From: Cryptomeria japonica | Lineage: Eukaryota; Streptophyta; Pinopsida; Cupressales; Cupressaceae | DNA: 64,000 bases | Assembly: GCF_030272615.1 (NCBI RefSeq) | Contig: NC_081415.1 | Location: 367,264,167-367,328,166 of the forward strand | Direction of reading: 5' to 3' | In this document: positions 1 to 11,796 of the stretch, piece by piece | Layout: each line of letters begins with the position of its first letter | Position numbering within the stretch: the first letter of the stretch is position 1 | Notes under the pieces: generated by a model | The model's input: the letters and a program-made list of their open reading frames with translations, nothing else | Database searches by the model: none | Told to the model about the DNA's origin: nothing | Translations under genes and position numbers: made by a program

Positions 1-1072
1 ATCTCGACAACATCACCAAGGCCCTAACCAAAGGCAATTAAATCAATCTTGAGAACATAATTAATTCTTTAATCATCAAATGTCACATGGCAAATCAATA
101 ACTCAATATTAATTAAATATTTATTTAATTAATTAAATCGTTCCAAGAATATCATTTTGATCAATTATCCTATTTTAATTTATTAAATATCCTAACATAT
201 TTAATTAATTAATAAATTTGCCATTAATCCTAAAAAAGGAATTGATTTATCACAAAAGAGGAATTAATCACAAGGTAAGAGTTAAATTGAAAATAAAATA
301 AAAGAATTGAATTGAGAAAAATCAAACTTGAGATATTCTTCTAAATTGAGATTAACTTGAAATCATAAAAGCAATTAATTGAATTTAATTATTATCTAAA
401 ATTAGAACTCAAAGATTTTGAGAAAAAGAAGTCCAGTTGCATTGAAAAGACTCTTTTCTTGAATAAATCAAAGAATTACCTATTTTTATCATAAATGCAT
501 GGAATTAATTAAATTTTATTTCTATTTCAAACTCAAACTTCTTTTCTGAATGCATTTCAATTAAACTATAATTGGAATCTATCTCAAGGTTAACTAAATC
601 CGATTTCTCAATTATGTCAATTAATCATAAATTGTGCTTTGTCTTGATCTCTCTTGTAATTCTCTATAAATTGAGCCTTCAGCTCTCATTCAAAACACCC
701 TGGAGATTTATTATTATACACTTTTTGCTTTGGAGTCATTGAAGATTTTTGTGCTTTCTTTTTGAGATTATTGCATCTTAGTTTAGCTTTTTGCATATTT
801 TCATGATTGCTTGAATCATTCATCCATCTTGCATCCATTTATCTTAATCTCATGCTCATATAGATTAAATCCTTCGTCTTGTTGTAGTCTAGTCACTAGT
901 ATTGCTTATACAAATCTGAGAGCAATCTTATACTCACATCTTTTAGATGGCAATTAGTCGATTTGTTATGGTGTTCATTTTCATGCTTATATCTGTCTAA
1001 CCATACATGTAATGACTTAATTGAAGCGTTATGTCTTGCAGCTCACAGACTTATTCTAGTTTTTCACACACA
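1..1072 (+). mobile_element. Partial LTR of the Tat-like gypsy family
   Basis: This is an inverted copy of the LTRs at 23234-25929 and 50206-51483. The first bases match the reverse complement of the stretch around 25895, so the window begins roughly 40 bases inside the LTR and its first bases lie outside. The copy ends at CACACACA (1065-1072), the same terminus as the other two. AT-rich AATTAATTAA stretches fill positions 60-240. Sequence changes at 1073 to a copia gag remnant, so this LTR was inserted into that gag. Whether it is a solo LTR or the edge of a full element cannot be decided here. Confidence 0.85.
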
Positions 1073-2040
1073 CGATACTTATGCTTGTTCTGATATCCAG
1101 GGTTAGGCTTAAAAGATCTTCTAGCTCTTTCTTTAAATCTTGAATTCTTTTTAGGACATCTAGATGCAAAATGACCTATCTTATTACATACAAAACATTT
1201 AAAAGGTGATTTTCCTTCATACTTACTTCCTACCGGTCCTTTAGGTACTCTTCTAGTAAATAGGGCTTCAAGTTGCTCAAATTATTCTTCCCTTTTCATA
1301 TCATCCAATTCCTTTTCATACAAAGCTTTCCACTCTTTCTTTCCGGTTGATGATGTAAATGCATGAAAAGTAGGTTCAGACTTCACAGCTCCAGAAGGTC
1401 CAAATTCTTCAAGCTCAAAAGAAGATAATTTCCCAACGAAGGTGTCTCTATTGACAGAAGTATTAGCCATTGTTCTCAATTCATTAATTGCAATAGCCTT
1501 CATCTTATAAGTTGGTGGTAAAGCTCTTAGAACTTTACAAACTATTTCATCTTCAATCAGAGTTCCACAACAACATTGAATTCCCATGACAATTTCATTT
1601 ACTCTTTCCATGAATGCAATAATCCTTTCATCTTCTTCCATCTTCAAATTTTCATATCTCACTCGGTAAACATAAAGTTTAGCAATCTTAGTAGTAGGTT
1701 CACCTTCATTAAGAGTCCCCAACTTGTCCCATATAGCCTTTGCTGATGATTTATTAGTCAATCCCATTATTTGTTGATCAGATTGTGCACACAAGAGGGC
1801 TTCCCTAGCTCTACAATCATTCTCAAGCTCCTTATCCAAGTTTCTCAAAGGAGGATTGTCAGATGCCGGATTGAAAGGAGTAACTCCATTCTCTGTGATT
1901 TCCTAAATTTCCTTATCAAGACATCTCAGATGAGTCTCCATCTGAATATTCCATACTATAATTTTTCCATCAAGCCTAGGAATATCTCTTTGAAAGATAC
2001 CAGTAGATAAACTAGATGAACTTTAACTGTTAGTCACCAT
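1073..2040 (-). pseudogene. gag: Copia-4 gag fragment
   Basis: Capsid/nucleocapsid region of a Ty1/copia polyprotein. Reading starts at an ATG near 2040, 44 bases inside the primer site. An open stretch at 1848-1282 has the usual copia gag pattern (AKAIWDKL, then an MEEDERIIAFMERVNEIV helix, then KVLRALPPTY). A CCHC zinc knuckle of type CFVCNKIGHFASRC lies near 1160-1230. Stop codons interrupt the N-terminal part and the junction at about 1280. The gene is cut at 1072 by the gypsy LTR, so protease and polymerase are missing. Its knuckle resembles that of copia-1 at 57840. Confidence 0.8.
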
Positions 2041-2083
2041 AGGAGCTTCTTCAAGAATTTAAGCTTTTGTAGAGAGGAATAGA

Positions 2084-2095
2084 GCTCTAATACCA
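2084..2095 (-). other. Primer binding site of copia-4
   Basis: Read on the minus strand this is TGGTATTAGAGC. It differs by one C-to-T change from TGGTATCAGAGC, the copia primer site complementary to the initiator-Met tRNA 3' end. It lies two bases inside the LTR edge. Confidence 0.8.
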
Positions 2096-2097
2096 AT

Positions 2098-3317
2098 TGT
2101 TAGATAGTTCAAATAACCGAAAGACAATTGAGAGTGGGGGGGTGAATTAGTTGTCACCAGATTACCAGAACCTTAAGCAATTAAAACTTTAATACAGGAA
2201 CACATAAGATCAATACCAGAATGCATAAACCAATTACCAAAATATAAGATATACTAATTAAGCACAAGCACAAATTAGAGAATAAATACCATCCACATGA
2301 CACCAAGATTTGTACATGGAAAAACCAGCAAAGGAAAAAACCACAGTGGGAAGCCTACCCACAGTCAGATAATATTTCTGTAGTAAGCATGTGAATACAA
2401 ATTGAGGGGCCTGCATTTTCAGGAAGGCCAACAGCCTAGAGAATACTTCTCATTACAAAAGGAGTCTCACTAACTACATAGAAATACAAACTATAATCCA
2501 GAAGAAAGAATGAACTGCAATGATAGCATCTCCTATGCCTGAATATAGTTATGGTTAAGCTCAATACTGGAGGACTTAATCCTCTTAAATAAACCCAAGT
2601 TGATCACCAATGATTGACCAAATCCTCTACATGAATGATTATTACATTATTTTCTCCTATATGGCCTTTTCTTATCCCTCATATTCCATACATCCTCATA
2701 TGATCTACAATGAGATCCTACATCATATATATACAAACCCTCGACCATAAACAATTAGGTCGGCCACCAGACAATAAAGAAATTACATAATTACAAAACA
2801 TGTCATCCTGAGACCAAACAAATAATATCCAACCCATAAGACATCCCAGACACACATCGATAAGTCCAAACAACACATTACATTAAGATGGTCCAAAACC
2901 TAGATAGACCCGGATCCAATTTAGGTCCACACATGCTAAGGCAATGATCCTAATCAGCCAACTCTCGAACACTATCACCATCAGAATCTTGAATCCTTAC
3001 TAGAATCCGCACCAACACCACTTATGCATAACATCAAAAATATTCAACAAAGCTTTGCCGATGAAACCCTCACCGGACAACAAAGCAAGCTTACCAACAT
3101 ATAAGATAGCATTCGATCACCAAATTAAAACCAACTGACTCGACATGAATTTGAGTAGCATGAATATAATATCTAAGCCAATTTCAAAAACCAAATCATA
3201 CTGGAGTATACCAGATCATCATGATATAATCTAACTAGAAACCAAGCAACCTACCAGGACCACAAGGATACTGGTAAAGCAGCCAAAATAGCTAGTGTTG
3301 ACATCAATGACAAAACA
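2098..3317 (-). mobile_element. Copia-4 5' LTR
   Basis: Bounded on the internal side by the primer site and beginning TGTTAGATAG in plus coordinates. It holds the G-run (GTGGGGGGGTGAATTAG at 2137-2153) and the CCACAGTGGGAAG block (2340-2352) seen near the same LTR edge in the other copia families. The outer end is placed at 3317 because the minus-strand sequence there starts TGTTTTGTCATTGATGTCAA, the start motif of the neighbouring families. No second LTR is in the window, so the outer end is inferred. Confidence 0.65.
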
Positions 3318-3720
3318 TCAATGCAACACACAATCAATTCCTCCAAATGGCTAACATAATGTCAGTGCAAAACTGAAGAAAACCCTAACTACCACATAGA
3401 ACTATAGTTTTCAACTTCTATTCACCTCAGAACGTGAAAGCATGAATCTTATTTGACTTTGTCTAACATGGGGAGAATAACATTTTGGATTTTTTTCTAT
3501 AACTTTGATCATCAAGGGAGGAGTTTAAAATGGTGCAAATTATCTCTATTAAATCAAGTGCTTCAGCTTTGATTTTTCCGCCTTTTAACATTTTAAAACC
3601 CTTTTGAATCATCTAAATAAGATTTTGGATCCAATATAAGCCTATTTTTTAAATCATGAAATGAAAACTAGTAACATTTTTGTGACCTCTTAAGGGTGTT
3701 TTCTTGTTGAACATGAAGGG
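3318..3720. other. Spacer between copia-4 and copia-2, no gene seen
   Basis: About 400 bases of AT-rich DNA with no convincing coding frame or repeat. It is the left flank of the copia-2 insertion and would have been contiguous with 53070 onward before that insertion. Confidence 0.5.
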
Positions 3721-3725
3721 CTAGT

Positions 3726-5428
3726 TTTTAACACAATGTACCACTGAGATGGGGGTGAATCAATGGTTCCTCAATATCTTTTCTCTTTAAACCAAGCTTT
3801 GAGTACCGATTAACAATCTAAACACTAAGAAATCAAACAGGTAAGATATGAGAGGATATCAAAAGAGGAAAATACACATATGCATAACCCACAACACCAT
3901 ATGTACGAGGAAAACCCAATATGGGAAAAACCTCAGTGAGAAATGTTGTTGGAGTCTACTGCTCCAATCTAGCCTCGCAATGAAACAACATATTACAAAT
4001 GATTTAGGGCACCAACCCCTACTGATTTCAAGGCACTAACCCAAGGAGCACCAACCCTTGCACAAAACACCAATTTGGTGTAATACAATGAAATATAGTT
4101 TTAATGCAATGATAGCACCTAGTTCCAAATGAGTTCTGCAACACCTGATCAACTGATGTCTATTGATTATCACCTTCCTCTGTTTCACCAGTCCTTCTTC
4201 TACCGGTAATCAGATTGTTCTCTCTATTCTCTTACCGGTTTCTCTCCGTCTTTCTTCTCTTTCACAAAACCTTGCCCTACACAATATCACACTTTGATGC
4301 TTTCTTAACCATACAATCTCTACCGATATGCTTGACTGTTAAGATTACAACTATTTATCGGTTACTCTGTTTCTGCCGATTAGAACCTCTTACCGGTTCA
4401 GTTTGCTAACTCCACACTCTAACTCTCTATGAAAGAACTCTTAAGAAGAAAGTCTATCTTCTTTCTCAAGCTCTCTTCTTACTCGAAAGTCACATCTAGA
4501 ATCAACATCTTTAGTCTTGAGTTCACATATTTATATGTGAGGGTTCTCGCCAAAAACAACATTCGAACGGTGGTGTGCTAGGGTTTTCCTCTACCAACTC
4601 AATCTGTATCAAATCTGATTGGATCTCCTTTTTTGGAAGGATGATCTACAGCGTATCAAACAACACTACCATATCTTTGCCTTCCAATGCACGTTATCTA
4701 TTTTTAGATGTCTGCAACATGCTTTTTGATGTTGTTCTATCAATCACCTTTAATGGTTTGGCTATTTCCTTCAGCCAACAAGTACAAGGATCAGATCATT
4801 TTGCAAGGTCGGTTCAATCACCTTGTCACTCTATCTCCCTCGAGCCGCAACATCCTACCATCATCCCATGATTTGGAGGTTCTTTGTTAATGTTGACCTT
4901 CTTATCAACTATCACGTCGATGAACCCTTCACCGACCTTTGCGTGCTCGCCACCTAGTGTCCACCTATCATGCTTGTTGACATCCACTTATACTTAGACT
5001 ATAAAGTCAATTTGACATCCTTCACTGACCAAGACTCACTATCAGTTCAACACACCTTACTAGTATAACCTAGCTTCACTAGTGGACCTTCATACCTATT
5101 GACCTCTTCTCTAATAGTGGATCAACTTGGCCTTCCATCAAACATGCTGGTCCATCCACTGAATCCATTTACCAATTGCATTATACTTCTCTTTGTTTAT
5201 TGATGATCACATCCCTCTGTTCCTCTTTTCTTGCTTGTTGGTGGTCCTACTTTATTGGTAGATGTTGCACTTCATGTGTACTGGTAACATACCTTTTTTG
5301 TCTACTTGCACACTCTATCCTTCATACCGGTTGACATCATTACTTACTTCACCCATACCGGTCACCACTACTTACTCACCAGTTACCATTCGATACCGGT
5401 TGACATCAATGACAATATAATGCCAACA
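3726..5428 (-). repeat. Copia-2 3' LTR
   Basis: About 1.7 kb, uninterrupted, collinear with the split 5' LTR. It ends ATGCCAACA next to a polypurine tract. The left edge TTTTAACACAATG matches TGTTGAACACAATG of the other LTR with small changes. It provides the empty site for the gypsy: bases around 3862-3890 run straight through the point that is broken at 23233/51489. Confidence 0.9.
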
Positions 5429-5780
5429 ATTTCCCCCTTTGGCATTAATATCAACATACTTTGTTCCTTCATCCAACAACATCTAATTCATTCTCCACTA
5501 GTTATACAGTGTATTCTCCCCCTTTACCACAATCCGCTCAAATAGTAGCATATAAGAATCAAATATGGTTGTACTATGAGTGCTACCAATCATGCAATTC
5601 TCTTGGGTATTCCTACAACAATTTCCTTCTTTAGCAGTTTGATCTTCTAGTACACCCAAAAGTTCAAGCATGCCAATACTACATCATAAACGCTTGATCT
5701 CCCCTTGTGTCTAGCATACGGTCCAAGAGATAGGGGATTTTACAATGAACTCCCCCTTAACCATAGATCTCTTTCCAAAC
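5429..5780 (-). other. Copia-2 3' non-coding region with polypurine tracts
   Basis: On the minus strand the tract AAAGGGGGAAAT (5440-5429) abuts the LTR and is the expected plus-strand primer. A second tract AAAGGGGGAGAA lies at 5525-5514 and a third, TTAAGGGGGAG, at 5760-5750, just after the RNase H stop. Confidence 0.75.
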
Positions 5781-6618
5781 TTAAGTGCATGAGGTAGGTG
5801 ACACAACTCCCAACTTGTGCCTTAAGTACTCAAAAGTGCTTACCAGTATTGGTTTGGTGAAGATGTCTGCCACTTGTTCTCCTATAGGGACATATTCCAT
5901 CATGACTTCTAGTCCTTCAACGTTCTCTTTGAGAAAATGATATTTCATGGCTATATGCTTTGTCCTTGAATGCATCAGCGAGTTCTTTGATATGTTGATG
6001 GCACTTGAATTGTCACACCAGATGGGAATAGGATCAGAAATATCCACCTATATGTCTTTGAGGGTCTACTTCATCCAAAGAACCTCAGAGAAATAGTGGT
6101 AACAATAATGTACTCTACTTCAGCAATGGATAGGGAGATTGAATCTTGCTTCTTTCTATGCCATGAGACCAATCGGTCATCTAGGAAGAGTGCACCACCA
6201 CTTGTGCTCTTTCGATCATCAATACAACCTGCCCAATCAGCATCAGTATATGCTTCCAAGATGAATTCCCCTTTTTTAGGGTACCATAATCCATTATTGA
6301 GTGTCCCTTGTAGGTACCTAAAAATTATGTTGACTGCATTCATATGTGACTGCTTGAAATCTAGCAACCATACACACTGCATGCACTATATCTGGTCTAG
6401 AAGTAGTAGGATACAATAAACTACCTATCATGGATCTATACAAGGTATGATCCACTACCAGTGACTCCTCATTCTTTCTTAGTTTCATTTTGGTCACCAT
6501 GGGGGTACTCACCGATTTGCAGTCCTCCATTTGAAACTTCCTTAGCATGTCCTTTGCATACTTGGTTTGTGAGATGAATATTCCCTTATCTAGCTGTGAT
6601 ATCTGCAAACCAAGAAAG
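5781..6618 (-). pseudogene. pol: Copia-2 reverse transcriptase C-terminus and RNase H
   Basis: After the junction with element A the frame resumes with LGLQISQ and continues through the reverse-transcriptase connection (STPMV, YRSMIGSLLY). RNase H follows, with the hallmark YTDADWAG (about 6255-6232), DRKSTSGG and the SIAEVEY glutamate region. The C-terminal part (HSRTKHI, VADIFTKP) ends at a stop at 5781. One frameshift near 6320 and stops near 6065 break it. The bases immediately upstream in the gene lie at 14377, beyond element A. Confidence 0.88.
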
Positions 6619-7727
6619 TGATGAATACTAAGAGGGGGGGGTGAATTAGTATACCAAAAAATACTAAACTCAAACACTTTATCAGTCTAGCAGTAAACCG
6701 GTATAATAGTTTAGCTAACAAACTAGTTAACACAAATGCAAACGAAGTAGCAAGTAAGGCATTCACCCACAGAAGAACAATCAACATAACACAAGAGATT
6801 TTGACGTGGAAACCCAAATAGGAAAAACCACGTTGAGATGAAACTCACAAGTAACTATCTGCAGAATAGTAATGAGACCAGTTAAGGTCAAACCGGTTAA
6901 GGTCATACAATGTTCTAACTTGTCAAAGATGTGAGTAATCAACAAGTGAATGATCTAGAAAATACCACAGTCTACTTGGTTAGATCCATGATAGCTCATT
7001 GCTAATGCATTTCAGCATTACTTCAGTCTTCAGTAAATCCACACTCTGTTACAGCACATAGACCTGATCTTCTCTATTAAGATCACACATACAAGAATTC
7101 ATCAACCACCAAAACCCCTAACAGCTACACACACATACTAAAACCCTAGACATGATGTCCTTAAAAGGAATCTGATTTCATGCCGGTCCAATAGGATTAC
7201 ATTGCAAGTTCCTAGAGTAATTGTATCTAGACACATTTGGTAACACGGCACAAAATCACCATCAAAGTGTCGGTGGATGGTAACTCATCACAAAAATATA
7301 CCGGTTGGTAACTCATCATAGAGTATTACCCGTTTATACAAATTTACCAATTACTGGTTGGTAACTCATCATAGAGTATTATTGGTTTATACAACTTTAC
7401 CGATTATCTATTGGTAACTCAGAGTAATACCAGTTTTAAATATTAAACAAATTACCGGTTCACAAAAGTGAAGATTGGGAAAATGATAACTGCCGCTTCT
7501 AGTTCCTTTGCTTCATTCCGCTTGAGATCCTCAAACCGCTTGAGGTCCTCATGCCGCTTGGGATCGGTAAACACTTTCTACAAGACACTGATAGTCTAAA
7601 GATTATAACATAATACCAGTTTGAAACAAATACCAGTTGAGCATAACTCATACATACAAAAAGTGATCTCATAGCAAATGTGTGTCCATCAATGACAATC
7701 ACAACATAATCATCAAAAATGCCAACA
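6619..7727 (-). repeat. Element A 3' LTR
   Basis: Collinear with 13124-14371 but lacking a block equivalent to 13406-13560, with TTCT at both deletion edges. In plus coordinates it runs from TGATGAATAC to ATGCCAACA. It includes a 53-bp tandem repeat starting at 7303, 7356 and 7409. By eye the two LTRs differ at roughly one base in ten near the left edge, so the copy is old. Confidence 0.9.
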
Positions 7728-8000
7728 ATCTCCCCCTTTGGCATTGATGGCAACACTTCAAAAAAAATTTGACATCTAAGTGTTTTACAAAAAAAATATG
7801 CCATAATAAAAAATACTCCCCCTAAGCATATACACTATCCCTTTGTAGAAAATACAATGTATACTACTTCCTTATAGAGATAAACATGAGTATACATAGC
7901 ATGCATCAAAATTTTAAATATACCAGAATACTTCTCCCCCTTTGCCAACTATGACAAAATACATCTGAATAACCTCTGTTTCTATTAGCTGAATAAATGT
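7728..8000 (-). other. Element A 3' non-coding region with three polypurine tracts
   Basis: Minus-strand AAAGGGGGAGAT (7739-7728) abuts the LTR and is the expected priming tract. Further tracts are AGGGGGAG (7823-7816) and AAAGGGGGAGAAG (7943-7931). Confidence 0.75.
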
Positions 8001-11000
8001 TTATGACAATAAAGAGTGAAATTTGTCAAAAATAGATTTTAAGTCCTGCATAAATTGCTTCATGGATAAGGACCATGACTCAAGTAATGAGGTAGAAACC
8101 TCACTCTACGTTTGCATCTGGGATACCTGTTCCTCCATGGCGTCCAAGGTACTCATCTCTTGAGTAACTGTCAAGGCATCCAAATTGAGATAGCACTTCT
8201 GAAGTATTTGTAGTCTGGGTAGTAGAACCAGTTGTAGTTCCTACAAATCCCTAGTCCAGTTGCTGATCTCCAAATCAATTCTTAAAGCCTGAAGTTGAAA
8301 CCGGTGAACGGTTTGCCCATAAGTGGTAAAGGAATCATATGGGGTCTTGAAGGTGCTTATGAATATATGCAAATCAGTTTGTAGTTTGTCTTTTTGGGTA
8401 AGCACATCATCACAGAATAGATGGCGTTGACATATCTTACTGAGCAGTAATTTTCCCTCATCCATTGCATCTCTGATGTTCTTCCGTGCCTTTTGCAGAT
8501 CGGACCGGAGCTCATGTAACGTTTTCACCAAGGCAATGTTAAAAGCCTTTTGATACTCCTTCTTGGCATGTGTTTCAGCAACCTCTTCCAGGCTTTGTAC
8601 CTGGTCCTGTACAACTGTGCATAAGAGTTTTAGTTGGGCCAGAGAGGAATTGGTACTAGGGAGGTTGGTACCGAGTATCAAACCCGTAAGAGTGTCCACC
8701 GCAACTTGGATCACGTCTTGCTCCTTCTTCCTCCTTATCACCTCTAGGGGTTCTTGAGCAAGCTTAATGCTTTGTAGTAGCTCCGATTTGTTAGTAGATT
8801 GGAGGTCAATGGGACTGGTAATGTCAGCCGGTTTGGTTTGACTACTAGTTGCCTTTGGAGTCTCTACTTGAGTGCTTTGTGTCGCTTCCTCCTTCTCTTT
8901 CTCTCTTAGCTTGTCTTCTTCAGCCTTCTTTTTCTCCTCTTCCTCTGTTTTTCTTTTCTCTTCTTCTTCTTTGCGCTTCTCTTCGTCCTCATCCTTCTTC
9001 TTCTTCTTCTCCTCCTCTTATTTTCTCTTCTCCTCTTCCTTTCTCTTCTCTTCTTCCTGCTTCCTCTTCTCCTCTTCCTTTCTCTTCTCCTCTTCTTGCT
9101 TCCTCTTCTCCTCTTCCTTTCTCTTTTCCTTTGCCTATTTATTTTCTTCTTCCTTCTCTGCTTTGTTCTTCTCCTTTTCTTCCTCTTGTCTCTTTTCTTC
9201 TTCCTTTTGTTTCTTTTTCACTTCCTTCTCTTGTCTCTTATTTTCCTCTTCTTTCCTCCTGTCCTCTTCCTGTTTCCTCTTTTCTTCTTCTTTTCTCTTT
9301 GCCTCTTCATCTGCCCGTTTCTTCTTTTCTTCTTCCTGTTGCTTCTTCTCTTCCTCTGCCTATTTTTCTTGTCCTACCACTTCAGTTGGTATACCTGGAG
9401 TAACATCTTCACCGTTCAAGGCATCAACATCAATAGGTTCCATTTGATCAGTGACCGGAACTCCTTCACTGTCATACGCTTCATTCGGTTGACTGATTTC
9501 CAGTTCTTTCTCAGCTTTCCGGTTGGCTTCTGCCACTTGGTGCAACTTTAGAGCAGATTGAGCAAGGGAGTGGGCATCTTTTACCACTTCAAGGACTTTT
9601 CCTTCTATCAACAAGAGTCTCCTTCTTCTCATGAAGAAGAGGCCCTTATATCTTTCCACCACTTCATAAATTTCAGTTTTAGGAACATCAGGAAAGTATT
9701 GTGCAAATACTTCCTCTCTTATTTCCTATTCCTTCTCTATGGCAATGCGCCACTTGTTATCTAAAGAATTATATAAAGAATCAAGTGTCTCAAATTTAAT
9801 TTCTGATGGCCACTGGTCATTAATACATAAATAATTAATGACTTCCTATTCAACTTCTTCCTTTTCATCATTATTAAAATCATCAAAGCACTCTTTCAAA
9901 TCACCAAGCACTTTTCTTCTAATATTCTTAATAGTTCTTTGACAATGTGTCAAATGTTTGTAGGAGGAAATATCAATATTTATCGATGCAGATGTTGCCG
10001 GTTCATTCTTTGTCTTTTTCCTTGTTTGCCTAGTCTTCTTAGGCTGTTCTTCAGACACAATGTCCTCTGAGTCTGGTGTGGTGTCTTTTGTCTTCCGCTT
10101 CCTCTCAAAGACTTTGGCGGGGGTAGCTTCCAGTTTCTTCTTTGTTGGTGACCGCTTGGTCACTTTGGGACTTGCTGCAATAACTGGTGTTGATACTGAA
10201 GGCACTGCCTTTCCCTTCTTTACTGACGGTTCTTCAACTGGTGTAACCCTTTCCAAATAGCTGTCGATTCTTCTTGCCTTTGGATCAAGGGGTGAGGCGA
10301 GTAGGGTAGAGGCATACCCATCTAGTATGTCATACATTACCTCATATCCCATGGGCTCCACTTCTTCTTGTCTAGGCTCAACCACCTCCGTTATGCACTC
10401 ATCAACTTTGATGGTGAAGCAGATGTCATCTTCATATTTCTTGACAATATCACCTGATATTCTCACTCTTTGGCTCATTTTACATCTAAACTCATCAAAG
10501 AATTTGTTCATAACTTCTGGATAACTGGTTCCAACTGCTTGAAGGCTTTCCTTGATTTGCTTTGTAACCAGTTGGTCGGCAAACCACTGAATATCCCCAA
10601 CTCTTGGGAAGTAACCTTGGAAGTAGAAGAACAACCCAGCCAATAGTTGTCCAAACTTAAATCTCAGGGTGTTGTCTTGTTTAATTGACTTCAGGCTCCC
10701 TAGATGTTGCCTTTGCATACAGGTGCATAAATCAAATGATGCATCTTCTTTAATCATCATGTAAGCAGCAGTTACCACTGCAACAAAGACAGAGTTGATC
10801 TTGCTAGAATAAAATGTTCGGTAACCTATTACCATGCAGGCATATTTGACCAGATCGTCCTTGATGGGATTGATGGTCATTCCCCGTTGGTCGCTCACAG
10901 AACCGGTGAGCTTGGTCATTTCCATCTTGTTTATCTTCCTTAGGGTTGGTACTTCACTGATGTTATAGAAACTGGAGATGGCATGAATCAGTTCTGATGT

Positions 11001-11354
11001 GATGTCATGCGTCCGCTCTAAGTACATTTTATCACTATGCACTTTGCTCAGAATGATGCAGATGTGATCATCTGAAAACTCTTGAAGGAAATAGACTGCA
11101 TTGTGAAGCTTCTTCTTTTCCAAGATGTTGAATTCTAGTTTGATCTTCTTGTCCTTTCTACAGAATAAGCTTAACTGAGAATGGATCATCAGAGATCCTA
11201 AGTCTTCAATTTTACAATCAATATAGTCTGAAATACCTTCCTCCACTATTAGACCAACGGGTATTTGAGATAGGGCATTATATTTTGCCTTTCATTGAAT
11301 GAAGTCTACTGATTCAATGGGTGCATTAGAGCTAGAGTGTGATGCGGAAGGCAT
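8001..11354 (-). pseudogene. Element A ORF2, large protein of unknown function
   Basis: One frame runs from an ATG at 11354 to TAA at 8001 (1,118 codons with stop), interrupted only by nonsense codons (for example 11292, 9846, 9360, 8241) and no frameshift I can see. The N-terminal 350 residues form a globular-looking region with IEDLG, MVIGYR..KINSV (about residue 175) and MGYEV..ILDGYA (about 340). Next come a Lys/Pro/Thr-rich linker, a helical region, a Glu/Lys-rich coiled coil and a long helical C-terminus. All parts except the Glu/Lys tract are collinear with element C ORF2. No catalytic motif, membrane segment or known family was recognised. Gag-like, envelope-like or captured host protein are all possible. 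Confidence 0.8.
8850..9363 (-). repeat. Glu/Lys-rich coiled-coil repeat inside ORF2 of element A
   Basis: A purine-rich minisatellite on the minus strand, encoding repeats such as EEEKRKQ and EEEKRKE over about 170 residues. Repeats of about 21 and 42 bases are clearest at 9020-9120. It has expanded inside ORF2, and the ORF2 of element C lacks it. Long Ser/Phe/Leu-rich frames on the plus strand are its complement, not genes. Confidence 0.8.
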
Positions 11355-11796
11355 GATAAGCAGAGAAATTTGAAAAATACCTTCGTAAATCAAAATTTAG
11401 GGCTTGCAAATTAAACTTTGCCACACACTCCTTCGGTTGCTGAAATACCGCTTTGTGTTCTACACTTGACCGATTGATATTCGCTTTTGATTCTTCTTCA
11501 AGGTTTTGAAAGATCCTTCAAATCACAATCCAAATCACTTTTTGTCACTCAATGCTTAAAAACTTCTTCACTCAAGAACTGATAAGTAAAAAATGACTTG
11601 AAAAATCCTTTTAAACAAGTTCTTCACCTACCATAATAAATGCTCCACTATTAGGGCGTAAACCCTAATTTGCCTTTTACCATTTTTGGTCTTCTACCAG
11701 TTGACAGGTATCACATACCGGTTAAGGTCTTTTACCAGTGTAAACTGGGGGTTCTAAACATTCCACCATTTTTCTCCCACTAAGCTTTTCTGATGC
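11355..11796 (-). promoter_or_regulatory. Inter-ORF leader of element A with telo-box and TATA-like motif
   Basis: Non-coding gap between ORF1 and ORF2. Read on the minus strand it has ATTAGGGTTT (11669-11660), part of the inverted repeat TTAGGG..CCCTAA, then TTTAAAAGG (11615-11607), then a stop-rich leader to the ATG at 11354. The same two motifs in the same order precede ORF2 of element C. A second promoter or a spliced leader are both possible. Confidence 0.45.

Noticed and set aside
4215-4890. Several small plus-strand frames within 3.7-5.5 kb, and the similar ones at 52.2-52.7 kb
   Set aside because: They lie inside the copia-2 LTRs, have no family motifs and are not kept intact between the two LTR copies.
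8849-9551. Long Ser/Phe/Leu-rich plus-strand frames
   Set aside because: They are the complement of the Glu/Lys-rich repeat in ORF2 of element A. The minus frame is in phase with homologous sequence on both sides.
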